Notes: a model not told the origin generated them from the sequence alone. A stretch of DNA of 10,820 nt from Prosthecobacter sp. (GCA_025869455.1 JAOZVT010000502.1:1-10820), one strand, 5' to 3'. Counted from the stretch's first letter, positions 1 through 6,980 are shown. A program made the numbers and translations.

Positions 1-536
1 GAGTAAAACATCATGCCGAGGGCTTCGACAATGCGTTTGGAGATCTCTCCACGGCTGCCTGCATTGTATTCCAGGGCCACGCATCTGCGTTGCACCACGG
101 CTTGTTGCAGAGGCATGATGGAGCGTTGCTCATCCTCTTTCCTGCGTGAGCTGATCCACACGCCCAGGGAATTTTTGAGTCGGTTCAGATGATCTTGTCG
201 GTCTTTTGGCAGGACCGCTTTCACCTTCAGCAGGGCGGAGCGTAATGAACCGCGCAGAGAGTCATCGGCCACTTGTTCTGTGACTTCACCGCTCATGAAA
301 AGGGCGGCAGCTTCATGCTCCGTAAACATCACAGGCGGGATGTGGTAACCACGCATGAGGCTATAACCCACCCCTGCTTCTGCGACGATGGGCACCCCAG
401 CTTCGCCCAAGGCAGCGAGATCCCGGTAAACCGTGCGCACACTCATCTCATAGTGCTCTGCTATCTGCTCCGCCGTGATGACACGGTGGCTTTGCAGCAG
501 CAGAATCATGCCTGTGAGACGGTCAATACGGTTCAT
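1..536 (-). CDS. YafY-type HTH/WYL-domain transcriptional regulator, C-terminus cut by window edge
   Basis: Reading the minus strand from the ATG at 536-534 gives an open frame of 178 codons that leaves the window still open. Residues 1-60 form a DeoR-like winged helix-turn-helix: the start MNRIDRLTGMILLLQ, then ITAEQIAEHYEMSVRTVYRDL with its recognition helix, then the wing VPIVAEAGVGYSL. Residues 61-140 match the linker of YafY-type regulators. From about residue 149 (RRCVALEYNAGSRGE) the beginning of a WYL domain is visible, and the frame is cut at EALGMMFY, just before the usual WYL signature. Proteins of this family bind DNA through the HTH and sense a ligand, often a nucleotide or nucleic acid, through the WYL domain. 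The start was chosen because the family typically begins this close to the HTH; no good ribosome binding site is visible. The gene is divergent from the FAD oxidoreductase, which it may control (inference). Confidence 0.88.
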   Translation of the reverse strand, partial: MNRIDRLTGMILLLQSHRVITAEQIAEHYEMSVRTVYRDLAALGEAGVPIVAEAGVGYSLMRGYHIPPVMFTEHEAAALFMSGEVTEQVADDSLRGSLRSALLKVKAVLPKDRQDHLNRLKNSLGVWISSRRKEDEQRSIMPLQQAVVQRRCVALEYNAGSRGEISKRIVEALGMMFY

Positions 537-643
537 GAACAGAGAAAAGTGGACACTGGCGTGGATGCCTCACTGCACAAGGGAGGATAGAAACGCATCA
601 TTTAAGCGCATGAAAACCTGCTCTCAATTTGTATTAATCTGTC
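537..643. promoter_or_regulatory. Divergent intergenic region between WYL regulator and FAD oxidoreductase
   Basis: These 107 bases separate two genes that start away from each other, so both promoters should lie here. On the plus strand, ATGAAA at 610-615 and TATTAA at 632-637, 16 bases apart, make a weak -35/-10 pair (4 of 6 consensus matches each). If it is real, transcription would begin about at the ATG at 644, giving a leaderless message. This is a by-eye match only. No Shine-Dalgarno sequence precedes either start. Confidence 0.3.
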
Positions 644-2074
644 ATGCCATCTCCGTCTGAACTGAATCGCCGTCACTTTCTTCAAACTGCTCTTGGTGGA
701 GTCATCGCTTCTCCTGCGTTGGTTAAAGCGTCTGAGCCCCAGGTGGGCGACTCTCAATTTGCTGAGCCACAACGGAATTTGCCGATGATCCATGATGCGG
801 ATGTCATCGTCTGCGGTGCCGGGCCTGCGGGAGTCGCTGCAGCCATTACGGCGGCGCGAACTGGGGCGAAGGTGCGTCTATTTGAGGTGCATGGATGCTT
901 GGGCGGTGTCTGGACGGCGGGTTTGCTCACCTGGATCTTTGATTTTAACAAGCCAGGCCTCACCCGTGAGATCATGGAAAAGCTGGATGAGCGGGGTGCC
1001 CGTCGTGGCAGTGATACTGGGCGCTTTGTGTATGAGCCGGATGAAATGAAGCTGCTGCTGGAAGATCTCTGCGTGGAGGCAGGTGTGAAGTTTCGTCTTC
1101 AGACCCGTGCTGTGGCGGCTTATAAGGAAGGCAAACGCCTGACCACCGTTATTACCGAATCCCCTTCTGGCCGGGAAGCTTGGCGTGCGCCTGTCTTCAT
1201 TGATACCACGGGTGATGGTGTTTTGGGAGCCTTGGCGGGTTGCTCCTGGGAGCTGGGGCAAATGGGCCAGAACGAATCTTCGCAGTGCCTCTGCCAGCCC
1301 CTCACCATGAATGCGCTGGCTGCGGTGAAAGACGTGACGCAGATGCAAAAGTACATCTCCTTTTATGAAGGAGATCTGAAATGGCATGTCGAAGCCACCA
1401 AGAACTTCAAAGCGGACATCCAGAAGGCAGGCATTGATCCCTCCTACGGCATGCCCACGCTCTTTCATGTGCGGGATAATGTGGTGCTGATCATGGCTAA
1501 CCATGAGTATGGCATTCGTCCTGATGATGCCGATGCCCTGACTGCTGCTACCGTGCGTGCTCGCAAAGAGATCTTCGCCATTACTCGTGCTCTGAGGAAG
1601 CTCGGCGGCGTTTGGGAAGGCTTCCAGATCATTGCTTCAGCCGAGCAGATCGGTGTTCGGGATGGCAAGCGCATCCATGGTCGTTACACCGTCGTCAAAG
1701 AAGATCTGGAAAACGGAACGCGACATGCCGATGGCGTGGCTCGAGTGACCTTTGGCGTGGACATTCATGCCAAGTCCAAAGACGACAATGACAAGCTGAC
1801 CATTGAGCGTGGGGGCATCAAAAAATTCAGCCCTTATGACATTCCTCTGCGTGCTCTCATTGCCAAAGATGTGGATGGTCTCATGATGGCGGGGCGCTGC
1901 ATCAGTGGTGACTTCGTTGCGCACGCCAGTTATCGCGTCACGGGCAATGCCGTCGCCATGGGCGAAGCCGCAGGCGTCACTGCCGCCATCGCCGCTGTAT
2001 CCAAGCGCCTACCGCATGAGGTGGATTGGAGCGAGTCGGCCGAGAAGTTGAAGACAATGGGGCAGCGGGTTTAA
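644..2074 (+). CDS. FAD-dependent oxidoreductase with Tat-type signal (FAD_oxidored family)
   Basis: This 476-residue protein starts with a Tat-like signal: RRHFLQ at 9-14, a hydrophobic stretch to about 27 and a likely cleavage near VKAS. A Rossmann FAD site follows at 52-90 (DVIVCGAGPAGVAAAITAAR, then LFEVHGCLGGVWTAG). FIDTTGDGVLGALAG at 185-199 is the ATG/DG motif of this superfamily. The C-terminal FAD contact is DGLMMAGRCISGDFVAHASY around 411-430, with GNAVAMGEAAG after it. This order is that of FAD_oxidored (PF12831) proteins, which are often exported in Verrucomicrobiota and Planctomycetota; their substrates are mostly unknown. The protein should act outside the cytoplasm if the twin-arginine signal works. 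It stands alone: a regulator diverges upstream and a terminator-like hairpin follows the stop. The start at 644 places the RR motif at the normal distance, but no ribosome binding site is evident. Confidence 0.9.
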   Translation: MPSPSELNRRHFLQTALGGVIASPALVKASEPQVGDSQFAEPQRNLPMIHDADVIVCGAGPAGVAAAITAARTGAKVRLFEVHGCLGGVWTAGLLTWIFDFNKPGLTREIMEKLDERGARRGSDTGRFVYEPDEMKLLLEDLCVEAGVKFRLQTRAVAAYKEGKRLTTVITESPSGREAWRAPVFIDTTGDGVLGALAGCSWELGQMGQNESSQCLCQPLTMNALAAVKDVTQMQKYISFYEGDLKWHVEATKNFKADIQKAGIDPSYGMPTLFHVRDNVVLIMANHEYGIRPDDADALTAATVRARKEIFAITRALRKLGGVWEGFQIIASAEQIGVRDGKRIHGRYTVVKEDLENGTRHADGVARVTFGVDIHAKSKDDNDKLTIERGGIKKFSPYDIPLRALIAKDVDGLMMAGRCISGDFVAHASYRVTGNAVAMGEAAGVTAAIAAVSKRLPHEVDWSESAEKLKTMGQRV

Positions 2075-2113
2075 GTAATGGCATTGACGATAGGGCCGTG
2101 AGCCATTACTTTT
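2073..2113 (+). terminator. Rho-independent terminator after FAD oxidoreductase
   Basis: AAGTAATGGC at 2073-2082 and GCCATTACTT at 2102-2111 form a perfect 10-base-pair stem. The loop is 19 bases and a TTTT run lies at 2110-2113. The left arm starts inside the TAA stop codon of the oxidoreductase. The stem plus T-run supports intrinsic termination. The large loop is less usual, and the dyad sits five bases before the antitoxin start, so it could instead or also be an operator for the addiction module. Confidence 0.7.
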
Positions 2114-2117
2114 CAGC

Positions 2118-2333
2118 ATGGCTAGCACCATGAATCCATTGAGCATCGAAGCGCTCCAACTTCCTCCGCAAGAGAGGCTAGGGCTTGCCACACTGCTTAT
2201 TGAAAGCTTGGATGAACCCTCTGATTTTGTGGATTTAGACCTGCTTAAAGATCTCACGAAAAGAGCTTCTGAACTTCGCTCTGGAAAGGTCGTCTCCTTG
2301 TCCACTGAAGAGGCTTATGGGTTTTCGCTATAA
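2118..2333 (+). CDS. Addiction module antitoxin component (TIGR02574-like)
   Basis: This 71-residue acidic small protein has the usual layout of the putative addiction module component family. An N-terminal helix reads LSIEALQLPPQERLGLATLLIESLDEP (residues 8-34). A C-terminal segment has KRASELRSGKVVSLSTEEA, matching the family's conserved RxxELxSGKxxxxxxEE pattern. Such proteins are short antitoxins encoded just before a RelE/ParE-type toxin, which they bind and neutralise. That is the arrangement here, with the toxin start overlapping the last 17 bases. The start is uncertain: ATG at 2118 and ATG at 2130 (giving MNPLSIEAL) are both possible, the second matches the family's N-terminus better, and neither has a clear ribosome binding site. 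The gene is AT-richer than the oxidoreductase before it (a 60-base spot count gives 40% GC against 68%), consistent with a mobile module. Confidence 0.82.
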   Translation: MASTMNPLSIEALQLPPQERLGLATLLIESLDEPSDFVDLDLLKDLTKRASELRSGKVVSLSTEEAYGFSL

Positions 2334-2664
2334 ACTTATTCATCACCCTCAGGCTTCAGCCGACTATAACGACACTCTGAATTATTTCCGGGAGGTTGAT
2401 GAAGGTTTGATGGACATCTTTAAAGATGATTTCCAAGCTGCGTTACGAGGTTTGGCAACAGGTCGGTTTGGTGGCACTTTATATGCTCAGGGACATTCCG
2501 TTAGGTGGGTCAAATTACGACGCTTTTCCCACAAAATATTCTTTGAAAATGAAGGGGCTGAGACGCGTATGGTTCTTGCCATCATCAGTGGCAAGAGGCA
2601 TCCTAACCTCATTCGCCAGTTGATTGATGGTCGTGGCAAATCTGATGTTCCTTCTGAAGATTAA
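2317..2664 (+). CDS. RelE/ParE-superfamily toxin
   Basis: This 115-residue protein has the fold order of a RelE/ParE toxin. A first strand reads YKLIHHPQASADYNDTLNYF, whose helix begins with the typical A-x-x-D/E pattern. A second helix spans about 27-48 (EGLMDIFKDDFQAALRGLA). The strands SVRWVKLRRFSHKIFFENE (61-79) and TRMVLAIISGKRHP (83-96) follow, ending in the family's common arginine/histidine-rich tail. ParE-type members poison DNA gyrase and RelE-type members cleave mRNA; the sequence does not let me choose between them. The ATG at 2317 overlaps the antitoxin by 17 bases and has a good ribosome binding site (GAAGAGG at 2306-2312). This supports translational coupling and explains toxin expression without its own promoter. 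The stop at 2662-2664 is six bases from the end of the convergent DUF1552 gene. Confidence 0.85.
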   Translation: MGFRYKLIHHPQASADYNDTLNYFREVDEGLMDIFKDDFQAALRGLATGRFGGTLYAQGHSVRWVKLRRFSHKIFFENEGAETRMVLAIISGKRHPNLIRQLIDGRGKSDVPSED

Positions 2665-2670
2665 AATATC

Positions 2671-4008
2671 TCACACTAGATCCTGCAAAGGATTGTCAGC
2701 ATCTCCGAAGTGGTCCGTCTTCACTCCCATGCGATCCATCATGGCGATGTGCAGGCGGCAGAGTTTGCGGTTCGGATCTTTGCTGTAATCAAAGAAACGT
2801 CCCCCACGCAGGGTGCCGCCTCCACCACCAGCCAGAATCAGCGGCAGTTGCGTGGAGTCATGGGCATTGCCATCATACAGACTGGAAGTGAGCATGATCA
2901 TGCTGTTGTCCAGCAGAGTGCGTTCGCCTTCATTGGTGGCTTCCATCTTTTGCAGTGCCTCGGACCAGACCTTGACCATAAACTCATTGCCCTTTTGGTA
3001 GGAGGCGAGTCGGTCAGGATCGTTGGCATGGTGGGAAAGCTCATGCTGCCCGCCTTTGACACCGAGAAAGCCAAAGTTCATGTTCGAAAGGTCATTGGTG
3101 AGCATGTTGGTCACCACACGTGTGCGATCCATCTGGAAAGCCAGCACCATGATGTCCAGCATCAGCTTTACATGCTCTTCCTGCTGGGCAGGAATGCCGG
3201 AGGCAGGGCGAGCTAACCAAGGTTTTTTCACGCTCGGCTGCCATCCACGGGTGGTGGCTTCCGCCGAACTGAGTTTCTCGGATTTTTCAATGCGCTGCTC
3301 CAGATCGCGCACGGAGGTCAGATACTCGTCCAGTTTCTGGCCGTCGCGGCGGCTCAGCTTGCCGCGTAGGCTACTGGCATCCTGTCTCACTAGATCCAGC
3401 ACGCTTTTGTCCCGGGCGCGTTTGCTGCCGTCATCAAAAAGCTGATCAAAGGCCTGCTGTGGGTAGATTTCCTTGGGCGCTGGCGTGGTCGGGCTACTCC
3501 AGGAGAGGTAAGCGGAGTAAAGGGAGGTGTAGCCACTGTCCGTACTGTAACGGGGCGGCTCGGTGCCGATGGCAAGGCTGGCCACTGGGGTTTGCTGGCC
3601 AATCTTGTTGGCGATGATTTGGTCCATCGTCAGACCCACTTCCACATCCGTGGTCGTCTGTTTCACTTTCAGACCCGAAAGGATGTTCATCTTTGGGTAA
3701 TGCCCGCCGGGACCTGCCACCGTGGAAGGATTCCAGAGCCCCTTAAAGACCATCACCTTGTTCTTCACCGGCTCCAGAGGCGTCAGAGTTTGCAGCAACT
3801 CAAGGCCTCCAGGGCCGTTCGAAGCTCCCCAGTGATGAGGGTTCACCCCATTGCCAAAAAAGCAGATGCCCAGGCGTCGTGGAGCCTGCGGCGTGCCTTT
3901 GACCACAGGTGCACCAAAGGACGAAACGGACTCAAACCAAGGCAGGCCGAGCATGATGCCTGCTCCATGCAGGAACTGACGGCGAGAGAATTGGGAAGAA
4001 CTTTTCAT
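2671..4008 (-). CDS. Tat-exported DUF1552 protein
   Basis: The protein has 445 residues when started at the ATG at 4008. It begins with a twin-arginine signal, SRRQFLHGAGIMLGLPWFES (8-27), and continues with the hallmark RRLGICFFGNGVNPHHWG (44-61) of DUF1552. Further typical blocks are MVFKGLWN (86-93), GGHYPKMNILSG (101-112), QRIEK (238-242), the segment around DIMVLAFQMDRTRVVT (285-300) and the C-terminal IMLTSSLYDGNAHDSTQLPLILAGG. Length fits the family. The function of DUF1552 is unknown. In Planctomycetota and Verrucomicrobiota it is usually encoded next to a large DUF1587/DUF1592/DUF1588/DUF1585 protein, which is absent on both sides here. The open frame extends to 4062, but that start would put 18 extra residues before the Tat signal and reach into the ATPase promoter region, so 4008 is preferred. 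No ribosome binding site is visible (CCCCCC precedes the ATG). Confidence 0.9.
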   Translation of the reverse strand: MKSSSQFSRRQFLHGAGIMLGLPWFESVSSFGAPVVKGTPQAPRRLGICFFGNGVNPHHWGASNGPGGLELLQTLTPLEPVKNKVMVFKGLWNPSTVAGPGGHYPKMNILSGLKVKQTTTDVEVGLTMDQIIANKIGQQTPVASLAIGTEPPRYSTDSGYTSLYSAYLSWSSPTTPAPKEIYPQQAFDQLFDDGSKRARDKSVLDLVRQDASSLRGKLSRRDGQKLDEYLTSVRDLEQRIEKSEKLSSAEATTRGWQPSVKKPWLARPASGIPAQQEEHVKLMLDIMVLAFQMDRTRVVTNMLTNDLSNMNFGFLGVKGGQHELSHHANDPDRLASYQKGNEFMVKVWSEALQKMEATNEGERTLLDNSMIMLTSSLYDGNAHDSTQLPLILAGGGGGTLRGGRFFDYSKDPNRKLCRLHIAMMDRMGVKTDHFGDADNPLQDLV

Positions 4009-4099
4009 GGGGGGTATAGATAATACGTCGCACAAACGCGCAATTTTTCGACCAAGAAGCATTCTCGCTTTATGTTAGATCCGTCGTAATTTTACAAAA
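4009..4099. promoter_or_regulatory. Divergent promoter region between DUF1552 gene and metal ATPase
   Basis: These 91 bases separate two divergent starts and must carry both promoters. On the minus strand a TATTAT box is readable at about 4021-4026, shortly before the DUF1552 start. On the plus strand an AT-rich stretch (TAATTTTAC) directly precedes the ATPase ATG. I could not find a convincing -35/-10 pair at normal spacing, nor a recognisable Fur, MerR or DtxR-type operator. Confidence 0.3.
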
Positions 4100-6352
4100 A
4101 TGGCAGATTCTACCCCGCAAGACCGACTTTGGATGGATGCTTTGGCTGATTTCCTCTTGGAACAGCAGGGGGTGGAGGCCATCCGATTGAACCCCGAAGA
4201 GCGGAGTGTTCAGATCGCGACCTTGGGGCAAGTGGATGCTGAAATGCTTCAGGCTCAGCTCAACCAAGTCTTGAAGGCTTTGGATGCGGAGGTCCTCGAA
4301 AAAGCGCAGAGTTCCAGCTTTAGCGGTTTGCAGCTCACGAGTGATGATGGTGAACTCACCTTGCAGAAGCCGAGCTGCATCACGGCTCCACGTTTCTGGA
4401 AATGGCGTGATTTTGAATGGCCAGAAGCCGAGGAGATCGAGCGCCAAAGCGAGGAAGAATGGAAGGCCATGGCTGTGCAAGCCGCTATCTGTGGGGCTGC
4501 TCTGGTGGCAGGTTTTGTTGCAGAAAAAACCGTTTCTTCACCTGAGTGGCTGGTGCATTCCATTTTTGGTGTGGCCATCCTTTCTGGTGGCTGGGATGCC
4601 GCGAAAGAGGCCTGGGAGAATATCCGGGAAAGACGCTTGGATGTACATTTCCTCATGCTCGCTGTGGCGACGGGTGCGGTGGCCATTGGTGCCTGGGAAG
4701 AGGGGGCCTTACTGCTCTTTCTTTTCTCAACTTCCGGTGCCCTGGAGCACTACGTTTTGCATCGAACGCATCGGGAAATCAATGCACTGACCAAATCAGC
4801 CCCAAAAATAGCCCGTGTTATTTTGCCCGATGGTCGCACCGAAGAGCGTGCTGTTTCTTCCCTTCGTGTGGGAGATGTTTTGCAGGTGCGTCCGGCGGAG
4901 CTCTTCCCAGTGGATGGTACTGTGACCAAAGGGGAGACTGCGGCAGATGAATCCACCCTCACAGGGGAGTCTTTGCCGATTGATAAAGCCATTGGTGGCA
5001 GCGTCTTTGGCGGTACCTTGAATCTCTGGGGCCTTGTGCAAATGCGCGTGGACAAGCTCGCCACCCAAAGCGCCTTGGCCAAGATCATCACCATGATCCA
5101 GACGGCCCAGCATCTGCGGGCACCGAGCCAACGTTTTACCGATCGTTTTGGCACTAACTACACGCTGCTGACGCTGGCCACGGTGGTCATCATGTTTTTG
5201 GTTTGGTGGCTGGCTCTGAGCGTGCCTCCTTTTGAAAATACAGAGGTTTCCAAATCGGCGTTTTATCGTTCCATGACCTTGCTGGTGGTCATGAGCCCGT
5301 GTGCTCTCGTCCTCTCGATTCCCTCAGCTATCCTTGCGGCCATCGCTTGGGGCGCACGCCGTGGCATTCTGTTTCGCGGTGGTGCCGCCATCGAAAAATT
5401 GGCCGAAGTGGATGTCATCGCCATGGATAAAACGGGCACCCTGACGGAAGGAAATTTGCGGGTTTCCCTGGTCGAAAGCTTCCCTCCTGGTAAGGAAGAC
5501 GATGTGCTGCGCTTGTGCGTCACGCTGGATGCCAATTCGAACCATCCCATTGCCCATGCCATCACCAGATACGCCAAGGAGAAGGGGATCGAACCAGAGG
5601 AACTCCTGGAGTTTCATTCCATTCCTGGTCAAGGGTTGCGTGGTCTAACGAAGGATGGAGTCACCTATGTGGGGCGTCGTGAACTGATGAATCAGGGAGA
5701 CTTTGCCAACTGGCTCAAAGACGTCCCTGATGCTCCTTTGGGCTTTTCTGAAGTCTGGGTACTTAATGCGCAAACAATGGGGCGCGTGCTTTTGAAGGAC
5801 GAAATCCGCAGTGGTAGTAAGGCAGTCTTGGCGGCCTTGGCCAAAGAGGGGGTGCGTACCGTCATGCTGACGGGGGATCGCCGTGCGGCTGCGGTGCAGG
5901 TGGCTGAGGAACTTGGCGTGGCTGATGTCCGTGCTGGGTTGCATCCAGAGGATAAAGTCAGCGCGATCCGCGAGTTCACTTTGGAAGGAAAAAAAGTCGC
6001 CATGGTCGGGGACGGCGTCAACGATGCGCCTAGCCTTGCGGCTGCTTACGTTAGCATCGCCATGGGGGCTCGCGGTAGCGATGCTGCCCTGGAGCAGGCA
6101 GATGTGGTGCTGATGCAAGACAAGATCGAAAAACTACTATCCGCCCGCCACATCAGTGAGCGCGCGCGCAGCATCATCCGGCAGAATTTGGCCATCTCGC
6201 TGGGATCCGTGATCATCATGGCGGTGGCCTCTCTCTTTGGCATCGTGCCTCTAAGCCTGGGCGTACTCACTCATGAAGGCAGCACCGTGGTGGTCTGTCT
6301 GAATAGCCTACGTCTCCTGTTTGTGAAGGAGGAGGAAACTGAGCTTTCCTGA
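4100..6352 (+). CDS. P1B-4-type heavy-metal-transporting P-type ATPase
   Basis: This 750-residue membrane pump should export transition-metal ions using ATP. Catalytic motifs are intact: TGES at 288-291 (actuator domain), DKTGTLT at 443-449 with D443 as the phosphorylated aspartate, the nucleotide-binding HP at 482-483, TGD at 591-593 and GDGVND at 637-642. The metal-site motif in the membrane is SPC at 399-401, not CPC, and the last transmembrane region carries HEGST at 725-729. Together these define the P1B-4 subgroup (CoaT, CtpD, PfeT relatives), whose known substrates include Co2+, Fe2+, Ni2+ and Zn2+; I cannot tell which applies here. Hydrophobic segments lie at about 122-141, 150-163, 182-213, 354-375, 391-416 and 697-740. 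Residues 12-68 resemble a degenerate HMA domain without a CxxC pair. No metal regulator is adjacent. The start at 4100 has no clear ribosome binding site. Confidence 0.93.
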   Translation: MADSTPQDRLWMDALADFLLEQQGVEAIRLNPEERSVQIATLGQVDAEMLQAQLNQVLKALDAEVLEKAQSSSFSGLQLTSDDGELTLQKPSCITAPRFWKWRDFEWPEAEEIERQSEEEWKAMAVQAAICGAALVAGFVAEKTVSSPEWLVHSIFGVAILSGGWDAAKEAWENIRERRLDVHFLMLAVATGAVAIGAWEEGALLLFLFSTSGALEHYVLHRTHREINALTKSAPKIARVILPDGRTEERAVSSLRVGDVLQVRPAELFPVDGTVTKGETAADESTLTGESLPIDKAIGGSVFGGTLNLWGLVQMRVDKLATQSALAKIITMIQTAQHLRAPSQRFTDRFGTNYTLLTLATVVIMFLVWWLALSVPPFENTEVSKSAFYRSMTLLVVMSPCALVLSIPSAILAAIAWGARRGILFRGGAAIEKLAEVDVIAMDKTGTLTEGNLRVSLVESFPPGKEDDVLRLCVTLDANSNHPIAHAITRYAKEKGIEPEELLEFHSIPGQGLRGLTKDGVTYVGRRELMNQGDFANWLKDVPDAPLGFSEVWVLNAQTMGRVLLKDEIRSGSKAVLAALAKEGVRTVMLTGDRRAAAVQVAEELGVADVRAGLHPEDKVSAIREFTLEGKKVAMVGDGVNDAPSLAAAYVSIAMGARGSDAALEQADVVLMQDKIEKLLSARHISERARSIIRQNLAISLGSVIIMAVASLFGIVPLSLGVLTHEGSTVVVCLNSLRLLFVKEEETELS

Positions 6353-6370
6353 GTTCGCTCAGTTAAGCTC
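6341..6370. terminator. Bidirectional hairpin over two convergent stop codons
   Basis: An imperfect palindrome pairs GAGCTT (6341-6346) with AAGCTC (6365-6370) and CTGAG (6349-6353) with CTCAG (6358-6362). A 2x2 mismatch separates the two stems and the tip is a TTCG tetraloop. The stop codons of the ATPase (6350-6352) and of the yqgE-like gene (6359-6361) both lie inside it. The symmetry and place suggest a shared terminator working in both directions. There is no strong T-run on either side, so it may also act by stalling polymerase or blocking 3' exonucleases. Confidence 0.6.
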
Positions 6371-6913
6371 CACATTTTCAGGTGTCCCTGCCATCAGTTC
6401 ATACATCGGACCTAGGTCTTCCATGACCGCACTCCACATGGAGGCTGGTTTTTCGACCGTCAGGATGACTTTTTTCGCGGGGGAGATGATCCAGGATTTC
6501 CGTTGGATCTCCCCTTCGATCTGCCCACCTGTCCAGCCGGAGTAGCCGACAAATCCACGTACCTCGTGGCCCAGGCTGAGTTCATGCATGGCATCTGCCA
6601 CGGACAAATGAGTCTGGCAGCGCAGGGTGCTTTTGCTGCGATTCCATTGCAGGGAGGCAAAAGCCAATTTGTCCGTAGCTACGGGGCCACCGATGAAAAC
6701 GGGCACTTGGCCCAGGGCACCCAGGCTTTGATCTGGCAAAAGATCTGCCACGCGCTGATCCAGCGGGCGATTCAGCACATAGCCAAAAGCTCCATCTTCC
6801 GTGGTGTGAGCCGCGACAAAGATAACGGCGCGTTTGAAATTCGGATCCCGCATGGAGGGCACAGCCAAAAGCAGGTTCCCTGTCAGAGTGGATGAATCGG
6901 GAGTCGCAGACAT
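6359..6913 (-). CDS. YqgE/AlgH family protein (DUF179)
   Basis: This 184-residue cytoplasmic protein matches the YqgE/AlgH family over its length, and the usual family size is similar. Visible conserved blocks are LTGNLLLAVPSMRDPNFKRA (10-29), DGAFGYVLNRPL (40-51), IGGPV (74-78), and GFVGYSGWTGGQIEGEI (120-136), followed by a tryptophan-containing WIISPA (141-146) and a C-terminal helix. In Gammaproteobacteria the family is found near ruvX (yqgF), and AlgH was named from alginate regulation in Pseudomonas, but its biochemical role remains unclear. Here it is a single gene, divergent from the glycosyltransferase and convergent with the ATPase, so the context gives no function. No ribosome binding site is evident. 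Instead a small dyad, CGGT/ACCG (6916-6919 and 6924-6927), sits just before the ATG in the leader. Confidence 0.92.
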   Translation of the reverse strand: MSATPDSSTLTGNLLLAVPSMRDPNFKRAVIFVAAHTTEDGAFGYVLNRPLDQRVADLLPDQSLGALGQVPVFIGGPVATDKLAFASLQWNRSKSTLRCQTHLSVADAMHELSLGHEVRGFVGYSGWTGGQIEGEIQRKSWIISPAKKVILTVEKPASMWSAVMEDLGPMYELMAGTPENVELN

Positions 6914-6951
6914 ATCGGTTTAGACCGCAGAGGTAGGGCCAACGTTGCACT

Positions 6952-6963
6952 TTTGCATGCAAA
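6952..6963. promoter_or_regulatory. 12-base perfect palindrome in divergent intergenic region
   Basis: TTTGCATGCAAA is a perfect palindrome in the 67-base gap between the yqgE-like gene and the glycosyltransferase. It lies 17 bases before the ATG at 6981. Its place allows it to act as an operator for either gene, but I do not recognise a known binding protein, and a short palindrome can arise by chance. Confidence 0.35.
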
Positions 6964-6980
6964 TTCAGCGGAGCTAAATC

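Noticed and set aside
273..590. Plus-strand frame of 105 codons near the left edge
   Set aside because: It is antisense to the HTH/WYL regulator, whose motifs are clear on the minus strand.
621..761. Repeated 11-mer CTCTCAATTTG at 621-631 and 751-761
   Set aside because: Only two copies, one inside the coding region, with no dyad or regular spacing; most likely chance.
878..1504. Minus-strand open frame of 208 codons inside the FAD oxidoreductase gene
   Set aside because: It lies fully opposite a gene with clear FAD motifs and its protein has no recognisable domain; it is a shadow of the real coding frame.
4009..4062. Upstream start at 4062 for the DUF1552 gene
   Set aside because: It would add 18 residues before the Tat signal and run into the divergent ATPase promoter; the ATG at 4008 puts the twin arginines in the normal place.
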